A DNA stretch of 64,000 nt from Maniola hyperantus. Its lineage: Eukaryota; Arthropoda; Insecta; Lepidoptera; Nymphalidae. Below are positions 44,796-56,174 of the stretch, piece by piece. Below the pieces are notes generated by a model, which saw nothing but the letters and a program-made list of their open reading frames with translations, was not told where the DNA came from and made no database searches. Every line of letters starts with the position of its first letter. The first letter of the stretch is position 1. The DNA lies in the NCBI RefSeq assembly GCF_902806685.2, contig NC_048542.1, positions 6,494,533 through 6,558,532 on the forward strand, read 5' to 3'. Position numbers and translations under genes: made by a program.

Positions 44796-45141
44796 TAATA
44801 AATAATCATGCACACAAAAGAAAAGAATTTATCGACTATCATGCGACTGTCATAATATTGAGATTACCAATGTTATCCCAGCTAATTGACATTGACAGAC
44901 GGCAATTTAATACTCATCAGATCACAGAGGGGTGTCGTCATCACTTGCTGTAAGGTCAGGTCATCATAATATGACATCATAATTCTAAGACACGAATCAA
45001 TCATCATGCAATGATTGCATGTGTTCATTAAATGATAATCTGTTGTAAAAACTGTTTACAAGATGCCTTTGAAATCGTTTGTAGATTTTATTATTGAATT
45101 AAGTAGGTATTTATCTAATTTATTTACCTCTAATCTCTCAC

Positions 45142-45278
45142 GACCCTGACCCAGGTGGACAGACGACATCCAGAGAGTTGCAGGGAGCCGCAGGAATGCT
45201 GGATACAAGCTGTAAAAGACCGTAGGGTGTGGACATCTCTTCATAAGATCAACGTCCAGTTGTGGATGTCCATCGGTT
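45142..45278 (+). pseudogene. LINE ORF2 C-terminal remnant
   Basis: One frame reads PRWTDDIQRVAGSRR and the next frame continues WIQAVKDRRVWTSL, then VQLWMSIG and a stop. The pattern RW-DDI-rvAGs-WiqkAqDR-W is the C-terminal signature of lepidopteran RTE/Jockey-type ORF2 proteins. A single-base shift separates the halves, so this is a decayed fragment. Confidence 0.7.
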
Positions 45279-46520
45279 AAGATGACGCCAATTCGTGCTT
45301 AATTAATACAATCATGTTAAGTACGTGTTGCCCAATTCGAAACGTCCGTTTTGTTGATGAATTAATAAAAGCATCGCTGGAACAACCGCTGTGCTATAAA
45401 AATAATAGTACAAGTAGGCACCACACACGGCATTGGCTTAATATGAACAGTAGGTAATAGAACTCACTAAATTGGTCTAATTTTGACTAATTTAGCAGTT
45501 GTATGAAAATCACATTAAACATCATGACTGTTTTAGTGTTGTTAGAGTTTGTTCTTGTTATTTGCTTCATTATTGAAATTGATTTAGTGACGAATGTCGA
45601 CTGCCTTGTCTTTGTTCAAGGCTTTTATAACTCGTATTTATGAGCACTAAATAAACTGAACATTAACGGTCCTAATAAAAATCCCTGGCGTAACCTCCAA
45701 CTAATTATAAAGTTAAATGAAGTTATCACAATTAAGTACTCAAGTCAGTCATCTAGTTCTATTTAAATGATCTCTTTTAAATATTTTAGCCTACATCGGA
45801 TTAAGATAATAAATGTAAAAATACAATTTACAAAGATAAGTTTTTTTATGCATCCTGTGCATTTTGTACAGGCTTCTCCCTCCTTCCTTGTTTATGTCAT
45901 AGCGAGGAGAGATCTCGCTATGACAATCTTCCCATCTTTTAAACAGTCCCCTCTCCTTATTTTTCCTTAATTAGGATACCACACACACTGCTTTAGTTCA
46001 GTTGTCCTCTCTACGCCATGGTGTGGCCAGCCTAGTGCTCTACACCATACTGTCTATAGCACTGGGCTGTGTGTATTGAGTGTATATTAGGTGTTACAAA
46101 TATTATGTTGATGACTTGGTACAGATTTTTTCCATTAAACTTCCTCCACTCGAAACCCTGAGAGTTCCAAATTGCTCTCACGTTAAGTTCATCATAGTAA
46201 ATGCTAAGAGCAAACAACGTGAGAGGATGTTATCTATTTCGATCCTCGTATCTCGCCTCGTTGTGATGGGGGTCATTATACGCGCTGAGAGAATGGTAAT
46301 AAATTAGTCAATTGTATCATGACGTGTAACGGGCTTTTTTTAACTAAGATTGTTAGGACACGTGCATAGTAATCTTACGTTGTTTTTAAAAATTTATTTA
46401 TTAAACTTATAGAAAGTACATGACATTATTTCTGCTCCATTCAGTGTCACAATACCACAGCACACAGTCGATTTTACTGGGCACTGCATTATCGTAAAAT
46501 ATATGTACAAGTGTCCTTTT
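45279..46520. other. Unassigned DNA with a small inverted repeat
   Basis: CAGCCTAGTGCT / AGCACTGGGCTG at about 46028-46071 can pair. A 75-codon frame at 46080-46307 is unrecognised. No supported gene. Confidence 0.4.
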
Positions 46521-46575
46521 TTAGGGTTCCGTACCTCAAAAGGAAAAAAGGAACCCTTATAGGATCACTTTGATG
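46521..46575 (+). repeat. GGGTTCCGT-family repeat, 5' fragment
   Basis: TTAGGGTTCCGTACCTCAAA and CCCTTATAGGATCACTTTG are the family start. The rest is missing. Confidence 0.8.
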
Positions 46576-47915
46576 TCAGAGCAAGTCGATGTTATACGAC
46601 GATGGTATAGAATCCTTTGTGTACGAGTCAGAAGTAATCTGATAGCATGGATGGAAAACTATTGTCTTCTTGTATTTCTTCTACCATAATTTAAAATTGT
46701 AATCTACTTACCTAAGTTTACTTAGGTTTATGTGCTGAAATACATGTTTATAAGTCTTTTTCGCAAGTCTCCGCCGAAGTCATTAAAACGAATCCGTTTG
46801 ATATGACTAAAATTAGTTTATTTTTATCGTGTTGCGGAATGTTTATCGCTTCAATTAACAATTGGTTACAACAACAACAACAAACAAGTGGTAACTAGTA
46901 CCTATACCCAGTCTGATTCAAGACTATAACTAAACCTGGTACCTAACACTGGGAATTAGTCAATTAAAGTACCTAATATAAGGCCCTTTAATATGGATTG
47001 CCTAGTAGAGATTACTCGAGTAATAAGGTCACCTTTTGTGTATTCTTACTAATTATGTTCCATGTAATTGTCTTCTCTTGTATGCAATTAACTGCTTAAA
47101 TAAATAAAGAAATAAATAAAGTGATCTTAGTGTCGAATTAGTGTACATTGAGACGGACCACCCACACCACTACGTCAAAAATATTGCCAAGCAATGTCTT
47201 GTGTAATATTTGTGTTATTACTTGTTGCAGCTAAATACTAAGATTGGTGCAGGTGGTCTCTTTGTCGTGGGCCACAACCACGTTCACGAGTCGCGACGGC
47301 CTTGATCGCGACTGCATATTGTTGTAGAGAGTCTGTAGAGAATAGAGACATGCGATAAGCGTGTTTCCTATTTCGTCGAATACATTTTGTTGCTGCACTG
47401 TGGTGTGATATGTGGTTGTGTTGTGGCACGTTTGTAAGAACCCTTAATGCCAGAACTGCGTACCGAAGTGGTTGTGGTAGGTTATCAGGTAGTAAGAACT
47501 CAGTAATTTTCTTTCTTCCTGTCGATTCATTGCGAATTGTCGACATCCTTTCCTTTATGTGCAACGGTTTTATGCAATTACATTGTAGTAATAAAGAAAT
47601 AGGTTTTACCTGTGCTGTAGTAGTCTACCATACACTGTACGCGCAATATTATTTCATAATTCTAGTCAGTCATCTTACAAAGACAGCACGAAGATTAAAA
47701 AAATATTTGTGTTTATAATCATTATAATGATGCTTGGAAATATTTAAATCGGTTAGCTTACTAAGTAGACCATGATTATGAATCTGGGAACTGGCTAGGA
47801 CGGACGATGAATCTGCTTTCTTATCGTTTGTATGATCGAACTTTTCGTCGACTCCTATGACTTATAGCTTCGCTAATATGAAAACTTTATTTATTTATGA
47901 CTTCGATACGCTATC
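46576..47915. other. Unassigned DNA
   Basis: Two opposite-strand frames of about 100 codons at 47238-47718 have no recognisable domain, and neither has a supported gene structure. Confidence 0.4.
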
Positions 47916-47996
47916 GCGTTGAAGTTTATTGTTTTAAACTTTAACAATACGTTATCGTACTAGAGTTTTATTGTTTTAAACTTTGATAACAACCAA
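47916..47996. repeat. Short tandem duplication
   Basis: ACGCTATCG...GTTTATTGTTTTAAACTTT is followed by ACGTTATCG...TTTTATTGTTTTAAACTTT, two diverged units of about 45 bp. Confidence 0.6.
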
Positions 47997-48298
47997 GATA
48001 TCAACCCCAAAAGGACATCGTATTCGAAATATACCAGGTGTGTGGACAATCCCTAATTATTGTGATTTGCTCCAACGCTATATCGCGTAATGTCGGAAGT
48101 ATTTTGTAAGATTCGGAGCAATTTCGCTTTTCCTCACCATGCCGTATCCAATTGTTGACATCCTATCTAATGTCCTGTGGTAATGTAGGTGTTGGTAATA
48201 ATCGTTATTATTATGCTTAGTAAATTTATTTACGAAGTTACGGAACTAGTTACCTGTGAGGACTGAAATTTCGGAAAAATGAAATGACAGTATCAATT

Positions 48299-48535
48299 TT
48301 AGGGTTCCGTAGGGGACGGGTGCCAACGAGACCCTATTACTAAGCCTTCGCTGTCCGTCCATCCGTCCGTTCATCTGTCTGACAGCGGGCTGTATCTCGT
48401 GAACCGTAATAGAGAGTTATCACAAAATATGCATTTCTATTGCCGCTATGACAACAAATAATAAATTTTTTAAAATGGTTGCCATGAAAATTAAAAAAAG
48501 TGTTATTTCTTATACGGCCTTCGATGCGGAGATGC
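48299..48535 (+). repeat. GGGTTCCGTAGGG-type dispersed repeat
   Basis: AGGGTTCCGTAGGGGACGGG, ACGAGACCCTATTACTAAG, CCGTCCATCCGTCCG and GGCTGTATCTCGTGAACCG share only the opening with the main GGGTTCCGT family. I treat it as a different family with a convergent or related 5' end. Confidence 0.6.
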
Positions 48536-49044
48536 CCTGCCCAATGTGGAGATCCGTCGATATAGTAACGGGAAAAGTGAAATGAGTCAAAAATAAAGCT
48601 ATTTCGTTAAAAATCACCCCGAAGAATTTCGACACTATTTGTGGATGCTGACGCATCAGTAGGAAATACACAAAATATTCACACGGTAGTTTAATCGATT
48701 AGAGCCGTTGTGCGAATTCCGTTAGCCACAACTTTACGCAAATAGCGTAGTCGCTACACAATCATTAAGACAAACACATCTGTCCTTCGATCATTCATTA
48801 ATAATATTATTAGATATTATTGAACTTGGACAGGCAAATATTTGCTTAAAATGTAATTCTGGCTTAATTCTGGCTCATTCAAATGATTTACTGTTTACAT
48901 ACTGATGGTGTGGACTGTGGTGGTAAGCGATGGATGACGATAGACTCAGACTGAGATCTATAGAGCATAGGTACTTTGACTTTGCTCAGAATTAGAAGCA
49001 TGAGTTAAGTTGAGAGGTTTTAGTTTATATAAGTTACCACTTGC
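48536..49044. other. Unassigned DNA with a MITE remnant
   Basis: ATCTATAGAGCATAGGTAC and TTTGACTTTGCTCAGAATTA near 48954-48995 recall the left arm of the palindromic element at 14131. Confidence 0.4.
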
Positions 49045-49242
49045 CAACTATTTTTTGAATGTTTGTTACTCTACTCCTTCATGCCACAATGTCTGAAGTG
49101 ATTTGGCTGCTTGGAATAGAGATAGATTATAGGTAAGGCTCCTTTTTATTGCGAAAGGCGAAAAATCAAAGCAATCCCAAGGGATTTAAAAACAAACCTG
49201 TATTTACGCCGGCGAAGTCGCGGTGATCATCTAGTATTATTT
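49045..49242 (+). repeat. LINE tail family B
   Basis: AATGTTTGTTACTCTACTCC, TGATTTGGCTGCTTGGAATA, AAAATCAAAGCAATCCCAAG and CGCCGGCGAAGTCGCGGTGA occur in order, ending ATCATCTAGTA. Confidence 0.75.
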
Positions 49243-49539
49243 AGGTATATTTTGTTAATTTACTTGTCGAAAAATTGTGGACTGTGTACAAGGAAATTTC
49301 AAAACATTGTGAGGCCATGAAAATAGCTATTTGCACAAAAGATTGTATTTCGTGTGCATAATTCAAATTTCAACATACTTACTTGATGTTTTTATTGTTT
49401 CACTAAAAATGGAAAATTATTGTAACCTAGGTTATGTTTAGTGTGCTACATATATAGGTACAGTTACTGTAATTTTATCGAGCTAAGGCCATAGGGTAAT
49501 CATTTTAATTAACTAGATGAGATTCCCCACGACTTAATC

Positions 49540-49715
49540 AACATGGATTTAGCTTTTTAAAATTTCCTGGGAACTATTTTATTTTCTGGCATAAAAACAA
49601 GTCTGTCTTCAGGATGTCTGTTTACCGGGACCAAAGTAGCCTAGATCCCCCTCCCGTCCAAATTGGTTAAAAGGATGGGCCGTGAAAAACTAGCAGCCCG
49701 ACAGTCGACAGACAT
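49540..49715 (-). repeat. LINE tail family B, degraded
   Basis: TTCCTGGGAACTATTTTATT, CCTCCCGTCCAAATTGG, AAAAGGATGGGCCGTGAAAA and CTAGCAGCCCGACAG are reverse-complement family B words. Confidence 0.65.
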
Positions 49716-49822
49716 AGAATAGAATAGAATAGAATAGAATAGAATAGAATATAATGTTTTTTTATTCATGTAAACTTTTTAAAAGTGCTTATGAATAGTC
49801 AGGTAGTTTTAATAGTCAGGTA
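49716..49822 (-). repeat. LINE 3' end with (ATTCT)7 tail
   Basis: Seven AGAAT units at 49716-49750 join TATAATGTTTTTTTATTCAT and GTAAACTTTTTAAAAGTGC. Read on the minus strand, this is a LINE 3' end (GCACTTTTAAAAAGTTTAC, ATGAATAAA) terminating in a pentamer microsatellite, as CR1-like LINEs often do. Confidence 0.68.
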
Positions 49823-50456
49823 GTCATAGTTTCTATGGGTCTAATAGGTATAGTATTATAATAGGTATAGGTACAATTGAATAGCATTTCTTATCATACT
49901 TGTGAAGTAGGTAAACCTAGTGGATGTTAGGAAAGGTCACAGAAGAAAAACATTACAATGTGCAATCGCTATTTTCGCCGCCTCCTAATTACGTGACAAG
50001 GGTTTCAAATTGCATCGGCGGGTTTGAACCGAATAGTTCTCACGATACACTGCAGGCATATAAATTGCCTTATTTACAACGTAGGTCACGGATTTTGGCC
50101 TTTCTGCCAAGTGCCTACGATATAATATGGGAAAAGTACTGGCGCCAACCATTTGCTTGGTTTTGTAACTAAAAAGTACTTATTTATACATAATTCGCTA
50201 TCGTTTATTTATTTTTCTTATATAACTGAGCTTCTACTCTCTCCTACTATTTTCTTAAGCTTATTGATTTAATACCGTTAGTAGGTGTAGTAGATAGTAA
50301 GGTAGGTACTTTGAGTAATATCTAGGTACCTAGTTTAATAGACTCGAGGGCAAAACTATCCAATCACAATAAATTAATTCTTAATTATTATTGCGACTAG
50401 GTATACCATTAATATTTTATTGATCTAAGAACTGTAAAAAATACGATACACTTATT
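49823..50456. other. Unassigned DNA
   Basis: An 82-codon frame at 49924-50172 has no recognised domain or conserved motif. Not called. Confidence 0.35.
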
Positions 50457-50772
50457 GATGCCCGCGACTTTGTCCGCTTGAATTTAGGTTTATAAAAATC
50501 TCGTGAGAACTGATTTTTCGAGATAAAAAGTAGCTAATTTCTGTCACCGGATGCAAGCTTTGTTCTGTACCAAATAGATGATGCCTGGGACTTTGTCCAC
50601 GTGGATGGAACATAGATTCCCATGGGAAATCTTTCATGGGAAGTAGCCTATGTCCGACTCTGGGATGATGCAAGCTATCTCTGTACCAATACCAAACATA
50701 AAAATGGTTTAACGGATGGGCCTTGAAGAGTTAGCAGACAGACAGACATACTTCCGCATTTAGAATATTATG
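50457..50772 (-). repeat. LINE tail family B, compound copy
   Basis: GATGCCCGCGACTTTGTCCG, CTGTCACCGGATGCAAGC, then GATGCCTGGGACTTTGTCCA and GGATGGGCCTTGAAGAGTT show the 3' end twice, so two copies or a partial duplication are joined. The end toward 50772 is CGCATTTAGAATATTATGG. Confidence 0.78.
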
Positions 50773-50970
50773 GCTAGCTTATGCTCGCGACTTCGACGGC
50801 GTGGACTACATAAATTTCAAACCCCACTTAGGGGTGGAATTTCAAAAATCCTTTCTTAATGGATATCTACTCTTTACAAAGAACACACCATCCAAATTTC
50901 ACGTCTTTAGGACCAGCGGCTTAGGCTATGCGTTGCTATATGTCAGTCAGTCAGGACTTTGAATTTTATA
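50773..50970 (-). repeat. LINE tail family A, variant, abutting family B
   Basis: CTAGCTTATGCTCGCGACTT, GGCGTGGACTACATAAATTT, CCCACTTAGGGGTGGAATTT and TATGCGTTGCTATATGTCAG match the copies at 43477 and 57169. Confidence 0.8.
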
Positions 50971-51590
50971 TGTACAGTTGGGATGGAGTATAGATTATTA
51001 TATTATTGCTGACTTTATGAAGTCGATATAAAGAATTTTCATTCGTTATGGACTGTTGGCGCACTCTGTTGTCAATTTTCCGAAGCAGTTCATCTCGAAC
51101 CAATATTCTCGTCTGAGCGCGCGAGCCTACATTGTCTTATGAAGTAGTTTCATGCGTATGAAATAGAGGGCGATGATGTAGCGAAACCGTTTTAATGTTT
51201 TTTTCTTTTATTTTTCAGGTAAACACAAAAATTACTAAAACAAGAAATTTAAAGTTTAAACACGTAAGTATGAAAAAGGTGATTTGGCTTCATAGGGCTC
51301 AAATAAATAATAGGGTGATAAGATAACTGATGTTTTTCTATCTCTTATCTCTGAGATAATATTAGTAAGGCTAAAAGCCGCAAGGAGGTAGGTATCTTAC
51401 AAGTTACAACCTATGTACAATGTATGTAGATACATGTGCGATTTTAGGTGGTTACTATACAGAGACGACCCGCTAGAAATCCACCGCTAGAAATTTCAGC
51501 ACAAGTTGACGCATACGTGACCTCAACTGATAGAATAATAAATCTTCAGCATTACTTTGATGCGAACGATTCGACTGACACATGCAGCAA
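50971..51590. other. Unassigned DNA
   Basis: No supported gene or recognised repeat. Confidence 0.4.
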
Positions 51591-51640
51591 GAGACACTGG
51601 AGCCGAAAGAGGTACCTACCTCTTACGGCTCCAGTGTCTC
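51591..51640. repeat. 50-bp near-perfect palindrome
   Basis: GAGACACTGGAGCCG at the left is perfectly inverted at the right (CGGCTCCAGTGTCTC), and AAGAGGTA pairs with TACCTCTT inside, leaving almost no loop. It can extrude as a cruciform or form an RNA hairpin. It may be the core of a small DNA element; outer ends were not found. Confidence 0.85.
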
Positions 51641-52963
51641 CTGTCAATCTTGTGTCGTCTTACCGTAACCCTACCCACCCTAACAGTGTTACTCAACGGG
51701 AATGTTTTGAAATTGTTGGCACCTTGTGTCACAGTGTTACACACAGGGGTGTGACTCAACGGGAATAACCCTATACAAAAACACCATAAGGATTCTCCCA
51801 GTTTAAAGTGGTAACTATTCAATGGTACTGATTCTGAGCACACCTAAATTTAAGAGTATTCGCATCCTCTTCTTACTAATGTAATATGAAAAAGACAGAC
51901 ACAGTGTGACAGCTTTAAATTTAATTTAGAGCTGTCAAACCGTGTGAGTTTAGCTGCCAGTCGCGAGCCTATTGTTTAAATTTGTACCGTGCACTAAAAT
52001 TTTGAGTTTTCAAATGTAAAATTCATGTTCCGTCCCGTTTTAGCAATATTGTAAACAGCAGATACTCTTTTAGTTTTGAGAAAGACAACAGAATCAGCGC
52101 CATTGTGCGCGGAAAAATACTAAACCGACTACTAAAATGTTTTTCTAATACGCTAATAGATCTTTAATTATTAAAGCAGATGATAATGCTAAGTACGTTG
52201 GTATCTATGGTGTCATTGTATAAATATTACACAACAATGTAGGTACCTTCGTAGGCCTACACAGTTTTCGGCAATGAAGGATAAACTTCCGGAAACAAGG
52301 CTTGTTTCCACTGTAGAGAAACGATTCGTATTTTTTCTTGAAAAAATAAAGCTATTAAAAGTTTTTGCAAGTATGAGAAATTAGGACAAAGCCCCGCAAG
52401 TTAAATTTCAATTTAACTTACGAGTTGAAATAGCTTATTTTAATCAATTTATTTTAATATATTAATTACTTGATACAACCTAGTTTCGTTATCTGATCTG
52501 TGCCCTACTAGGCATAAATTAGGAATTAATCTATAGAAGCCGGTTGATGGTGTGTATGTGATACAATGCAAACAGTTTTTGTGAAGGCTTTAAGAAGAGT
52601 ATAATCGGAATGCGCTCCATACAAACAGATTGTGATTCCTATTTAAATAAATTGACCAATCAAATTCAATAAAATATTGTAGACACGTTCTCTGTGTTTG
52701 TTGTTTCTCGGATTTCCCTAAAAATATTATGTAGTTTCAAAGGAGTTCGAACATTTTTGTATGGAACCTGGCATACTTACAAATCCGCCATTTTAAAAAT
52801 CCTCATTTCGGCGGCCAGTAATAAAACATGTGTCAATCGACGGAGTAAGTGATTACAATCAAAAAGCATTTAGTGATGAAATGTCGTAAGTGATATACTT
52901 TTTGAGATTATTTGAGTTTAAAACCGTAGAAAAAAAGCATTAATAATTACTTAATTGTGTTTT
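51641..52963. other. Unassigned DNA
   Basis: A direct repeat ACTCAACGGGAAT occurs at about 51694 and 51753. No gene recognised. Confidence 0.4.
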
Positions 52964-53165
52964 TAGGGTTCCGTACCTCAAAAGGAAAAAGAAAACCCAT
53001 AGGATCACTTCGTTGTCTGTCTGTCTGTCCGTCAGTCGTGTCTGTCAAGAAAACATTTATATTAGGGTACTTCCCGTTGACCTAGTTGCATTGCGATGCG
53101 ATGCGTTGAAAATCAAAGAGTTTCCACGGGATTTTTAAAAACCTGAATCCACGCAGACGAAGACG
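52964..53165 (+). repeat. GGGTTCCGT-family start joined to family B end
   Basis: AGGGTTCCGTACCTCAAAAG to TAGGGTACTTCCCGTTGACC is followed after a short GCGATGCGATGCG run by GAAAATCAAAGAGTTTCCAC and TTTTTAAAAACCTGAATCCA, the middle and end of family B. Confidence 0.75.
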
Positions 53166-53606
53166 AAATCTGAGATAAACACGTTATAAAATTTAATTGA
53201 GATTTTTTAAAATAGGTAATCAAAAAGTGCAATTCGTTTGTATCTATACAATATATTATATATACAAAATCCGTTTGTATAAAGAGCGCTCCAAATACAC
53301 TCTTCTGAGCGATAAAGTTGTTTCATCGTAGTTGCTCGTGCTCATGTCAATTTATTTTATGTGATGACTTAAAAGTTTTCGGTCATTAAAATCATGGCAA
53401 GAGACATAAAACTAAACGATTTTATAGATTTCCTGTTTAACGTTAACAAATTAATAATAATATATTCTAGGTACTTATTCATAAATGGAATAGTTGGTTA
53501 ACTTCATGGAAGATTAATTTGTTAGAAACTAAACAAAAGTTGCCAGGTACAGGAAACATAATATTATTATAGGACCTTTGCCAAAAGCTAGGTAAAAAGA
53601 GAAGAA

Positions 53607-53786
53607 ACAGTACGCGGCAGAAACTAATTTACATCGACATTAGAAGGAAATAGCGGATTTATAGAGCATTGTCTCTGTCGTTAGACCGACAAAACGTCAC
53701 ATAGGTATGAGCGACAGAGACAACGCTCTACAAAGCCGAAATGTCATTCTGAAGGCCGATGTACATTATTTTCTGCCGCGTACTGT
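53607..53786. mobile_element. 180-bp palindromic MITE
   Basis: The left arm opens ACAGTACGCGGCAGAAA and continues to TAGAGCATTGTCTCTGTCG. The right arm mirrors it from CGACAGAGACAACGCTCTA to TTTCTGCCGCGTACTGT. The arms are about 74 bp and mostly identical, separated by about 30 bp. There is no coding frame. ACGTACAGTACGCGG appears again just downstream (about 53810-53824), perhaps a partial second copy. Confidence 0.88.
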
Positions 53787-53864
53787 ACGTCGTACTTACC
53801 GTATGTACAACGTACAGTACGCGGTTATACCTAAAATGAAAACTTTGTCTCATTCATATAAGTC

Positions 53865-53933
53865 ATTGGTTTGAACCGTCGCGCGTCGACCTTTCGGATT
53901 TCAGTCCGCTCCTCTAATCGTTGAGCTACGAGT
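53865..53933 (-). mobile_element. tRNA-Phe-like SINE head
   Basis: On the minus strand CTCGTAGCTCAACGATTAGA carries an A box, GCGGACTGAAATCCG forms an anticodon arm with a GAA anticodon, and GGTTCAAACC is the B box. The order and anticodon resemble tRNA-Phe. The acceptor stem and CCA-side pairing are not preserved and the sequence continues beyond the T arm, so this is a retroposed SINE head and not a working tRNA. Confidence 0.72.
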
Positions 53934-54103
53934 ATATAGCAAGTCATGTAAAAGTCCATGCTAGAGTCCTTTTAAAGATAGACCAATCCATTGCCATAGA
54001 CATTTGTCAGTTGAGTGAGGAACGCAAACTCTCGGATTTAGCAAACGAGCCAGATATTGCGAAGTGCGTGACAGCTGTTTGTGAAACTTTTACTTGTAGA
54101 AGT

Positions 54104-54979
54104 AAGACCAGCCATACACGGACAGCTTGAAGCAGTCAGTAGTGGATTGCTTCAAGCTGCGACTGCGTGTTGAACTACAGACTTCTACGTACGTACATAC
54201 ACGAACCTCTCAAGCAGTTGCAACTGCTTCGGGCGGTTGGGCGGTCAAGCAGTCGCCAGCCATACACTGATTGCTCGAGCTGTCGACCGCTCTCGCGCAG
54301 TTACCTCCGCCCGCGCTCCTCATTCCACGTCTCGCACGCTTCCCGCCCGCATTGAAATTGCTTGGCAGCTTGAAGCGGCCATCGAGCAGTTAAGGTAGCT
54401 CAGTTCGGTGCTTTCTCCATACAAACGTAGGAGGGAAAATACAACAATATTCGATATTGTACGCACAAAACTAAGAATTATATCGATTTATCTCGTCATT
54501 ATCTAGGTTTATTGATATATAAAATATTGAAAAAAATATTGATTTAAAAGTTACGAGGCTCAAAAGATTCCTATTTTAACACTTAATTAATGACAACTTT
54601 GGGCGTAAATAAATAAGATTAGGGATATGAAAATTCTAAAACAATTTATCATTAGACGTTGTTTATTTATTCATTAGTTGAAATAACTTTACTTTGCAAA
54701 CATAAATTCAGCAGTTTTTTCTCAAAAATACTTTTCCTAAACCCTTTTCGCGCGCTTGATTTCAGTGAAAATCATCGTGCCTCTCAACTTTCTCATACAA
54801 TGTCAAGTGAAAAGCAAACATGTTACCCACGTGCGCTGCCAATTTTGGTCGAGCGTCCTGCGTCACCTTAAGCTAACTGCTCGGTGGCAGCTTCAAGCTG
54901 TTGACTCTGACTGCTCCAGCGGTCCGTGTATGTTGATCACTGGCTAACCGCTCGAGCAGTCCGTGGATGGCGGGCCTAA
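54104..54979. mobile_element. CTGCTCGAGCAG-type inverted-repeat element, split
   Basis: The left end AGACCAGCCATACACGGAC is inverted at the right as GTCCGTGGATGGCGGGCCTA. The interior is rich in sub-terminal words (CAGCTTGAAGC, GCTCGAGC, CTGCTCG). The parts 54104-54389 and 54872-54979 would make an element of about 395 bp. A 482-bp TTAA MITE lies between them. Non-coding and GC-rich. Confidence 0.75.
54390..54871 (+). mobile_element. TTAA-flanked MITE, copy 1
   Basis: The copy starts TTAAGGTAGCTCAGTTCGG and ends CGTCCTGCGTCACCTTAA; ends TTAAGG...CCTTAA are inverted. TTAA is the duplicated target site. The interior words ATTATCTAGGTTTATTGATA, TTACGAGGCTCAAAAGATTC, AATACTTTTCCTAAACCC and CTCATACAATGTCAAGTG are shared with the other two copies. 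It has no coding frame. Confidence 0.88.
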
Positions 54980-55804
54980 GTAGATATTTTTTCACGTCCA
55001 TAAAGTCGTTGACGTCGTCGCATAGTGGTAGGCTTTTACCACCGATAACTTCTTTTATCTATGGCTTTTACCACGCCTACCCGTAAATCCAGCCATATTT
55101 TTTTAATAAACTTGAGCTAAAGAGACCTAACTGGGCCCTTACTTTTTTGTATGATGTTCTAAAGATCATAGCCTACTTAGGTCCTTGATTAGCAATTTGT
55201 AACATCAAACTTTATTCCCCTTAGTCGTTAGATTATACACCACTGGCCAGTGGTAATTTACATTAATTACAAAACATTAAATGAGCTAATTTTGAACCCA
55301 ATACATCAGTACAAAATCTCTATAAATTAGCCAGTATTAATCGTGTACTTGATCATAGTGAAATATTGCAAATGGCATTCGTAAAGTAGTTAAGTAAGAC
55401 ACGGCTTTTGCAAATGTGTCCGTATGCTAATAACCATAAGAATCAAATTCACTTTACCAAATCCTACGACAGGCTAAGTAGATTACTCTTCAGTCTTCAT
55501 TGATGGATATGTAACAGAGGGGATCCTAATGACCCATTAAGAAAATCCCATTTACGGCTCTGACTATCCAAGTGACATTGTTTATAAGCTATGCGATATC
55601 TGACTAGGGTGGAGTTCGCCATGATGGCAGCTTCTACACGTTAAAACCTCTATACCGAGCTCTCCCAAGAATTCTGTTTTGGTAACAATGATTTACGAAT
55701 AGAACTTAGTTAAGCACAGATATGCAGAAGATGTTTTGCAGCGATGAATTGAGTGTTTGTGATACCGGATGATTACTTTCTCGTGATGTTAATAAATAAT
55801 ACTT
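54980..55804. other. Unassigned DNA
   Basis: No supported gene or recognised repeat. Confidence 0.4.
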
Positions 55805-56012
55805 AACTAGCTTATACCCGCGACTTCGTCCGCGTGGACTACACAAAATCTCAAATCCCTATTTCACCCCCTTAGGGGTTGAATTTTCAAAAATCCTTTC
55901 TTAGCGGATACCTACGTTATAATAACCATCTGCAGCCCGATCCGTCCATTAATTTGACCTGTGCGTTGATAGATCAGTCAGTCAGTCACCTTTTCCTTTT
56001 ATATATTTAGAT
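55805..56012 (-). repeat. LINE tail family A, full-length
   Basis: AACTAGCTTATACCCGCGAC, CGTCCGCGTGGACTACACAA, CACCCCCTTAGGGGTTGAAT, GTGCGTTGATAGATCAGTCA and CACCTTTTCCTTTTATATAT give the complete family in reverse. Confidence 0.9.
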
Positions 56013-56174
56013 TATGGTATGTCTGTTTATTTAGAATGGTTCTTATTTTGGTGTGGAGACGACAGTAATAAGCGCTACGGCTCTTTAGTCTTCTATCCTA
56101 ATAGAATGCTAATAAAATGTAAAGAACTGTCTTGATGGCTAATTAAGTGATAGGACCTAGTTTGAAAATGCTGT

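Noticed and set aside
47238..47718. Overlapping frames of 108 and 102 codons on opposite strands
   Set aside because: Neither has a recognisable motif, and overlap on opposite strands argues that one or both are chance.
49924..50172. 82-codon frame with protein-like composition
   Set aside because: No recognised domain, no repeat or splice support, and length within chance for the local composition.
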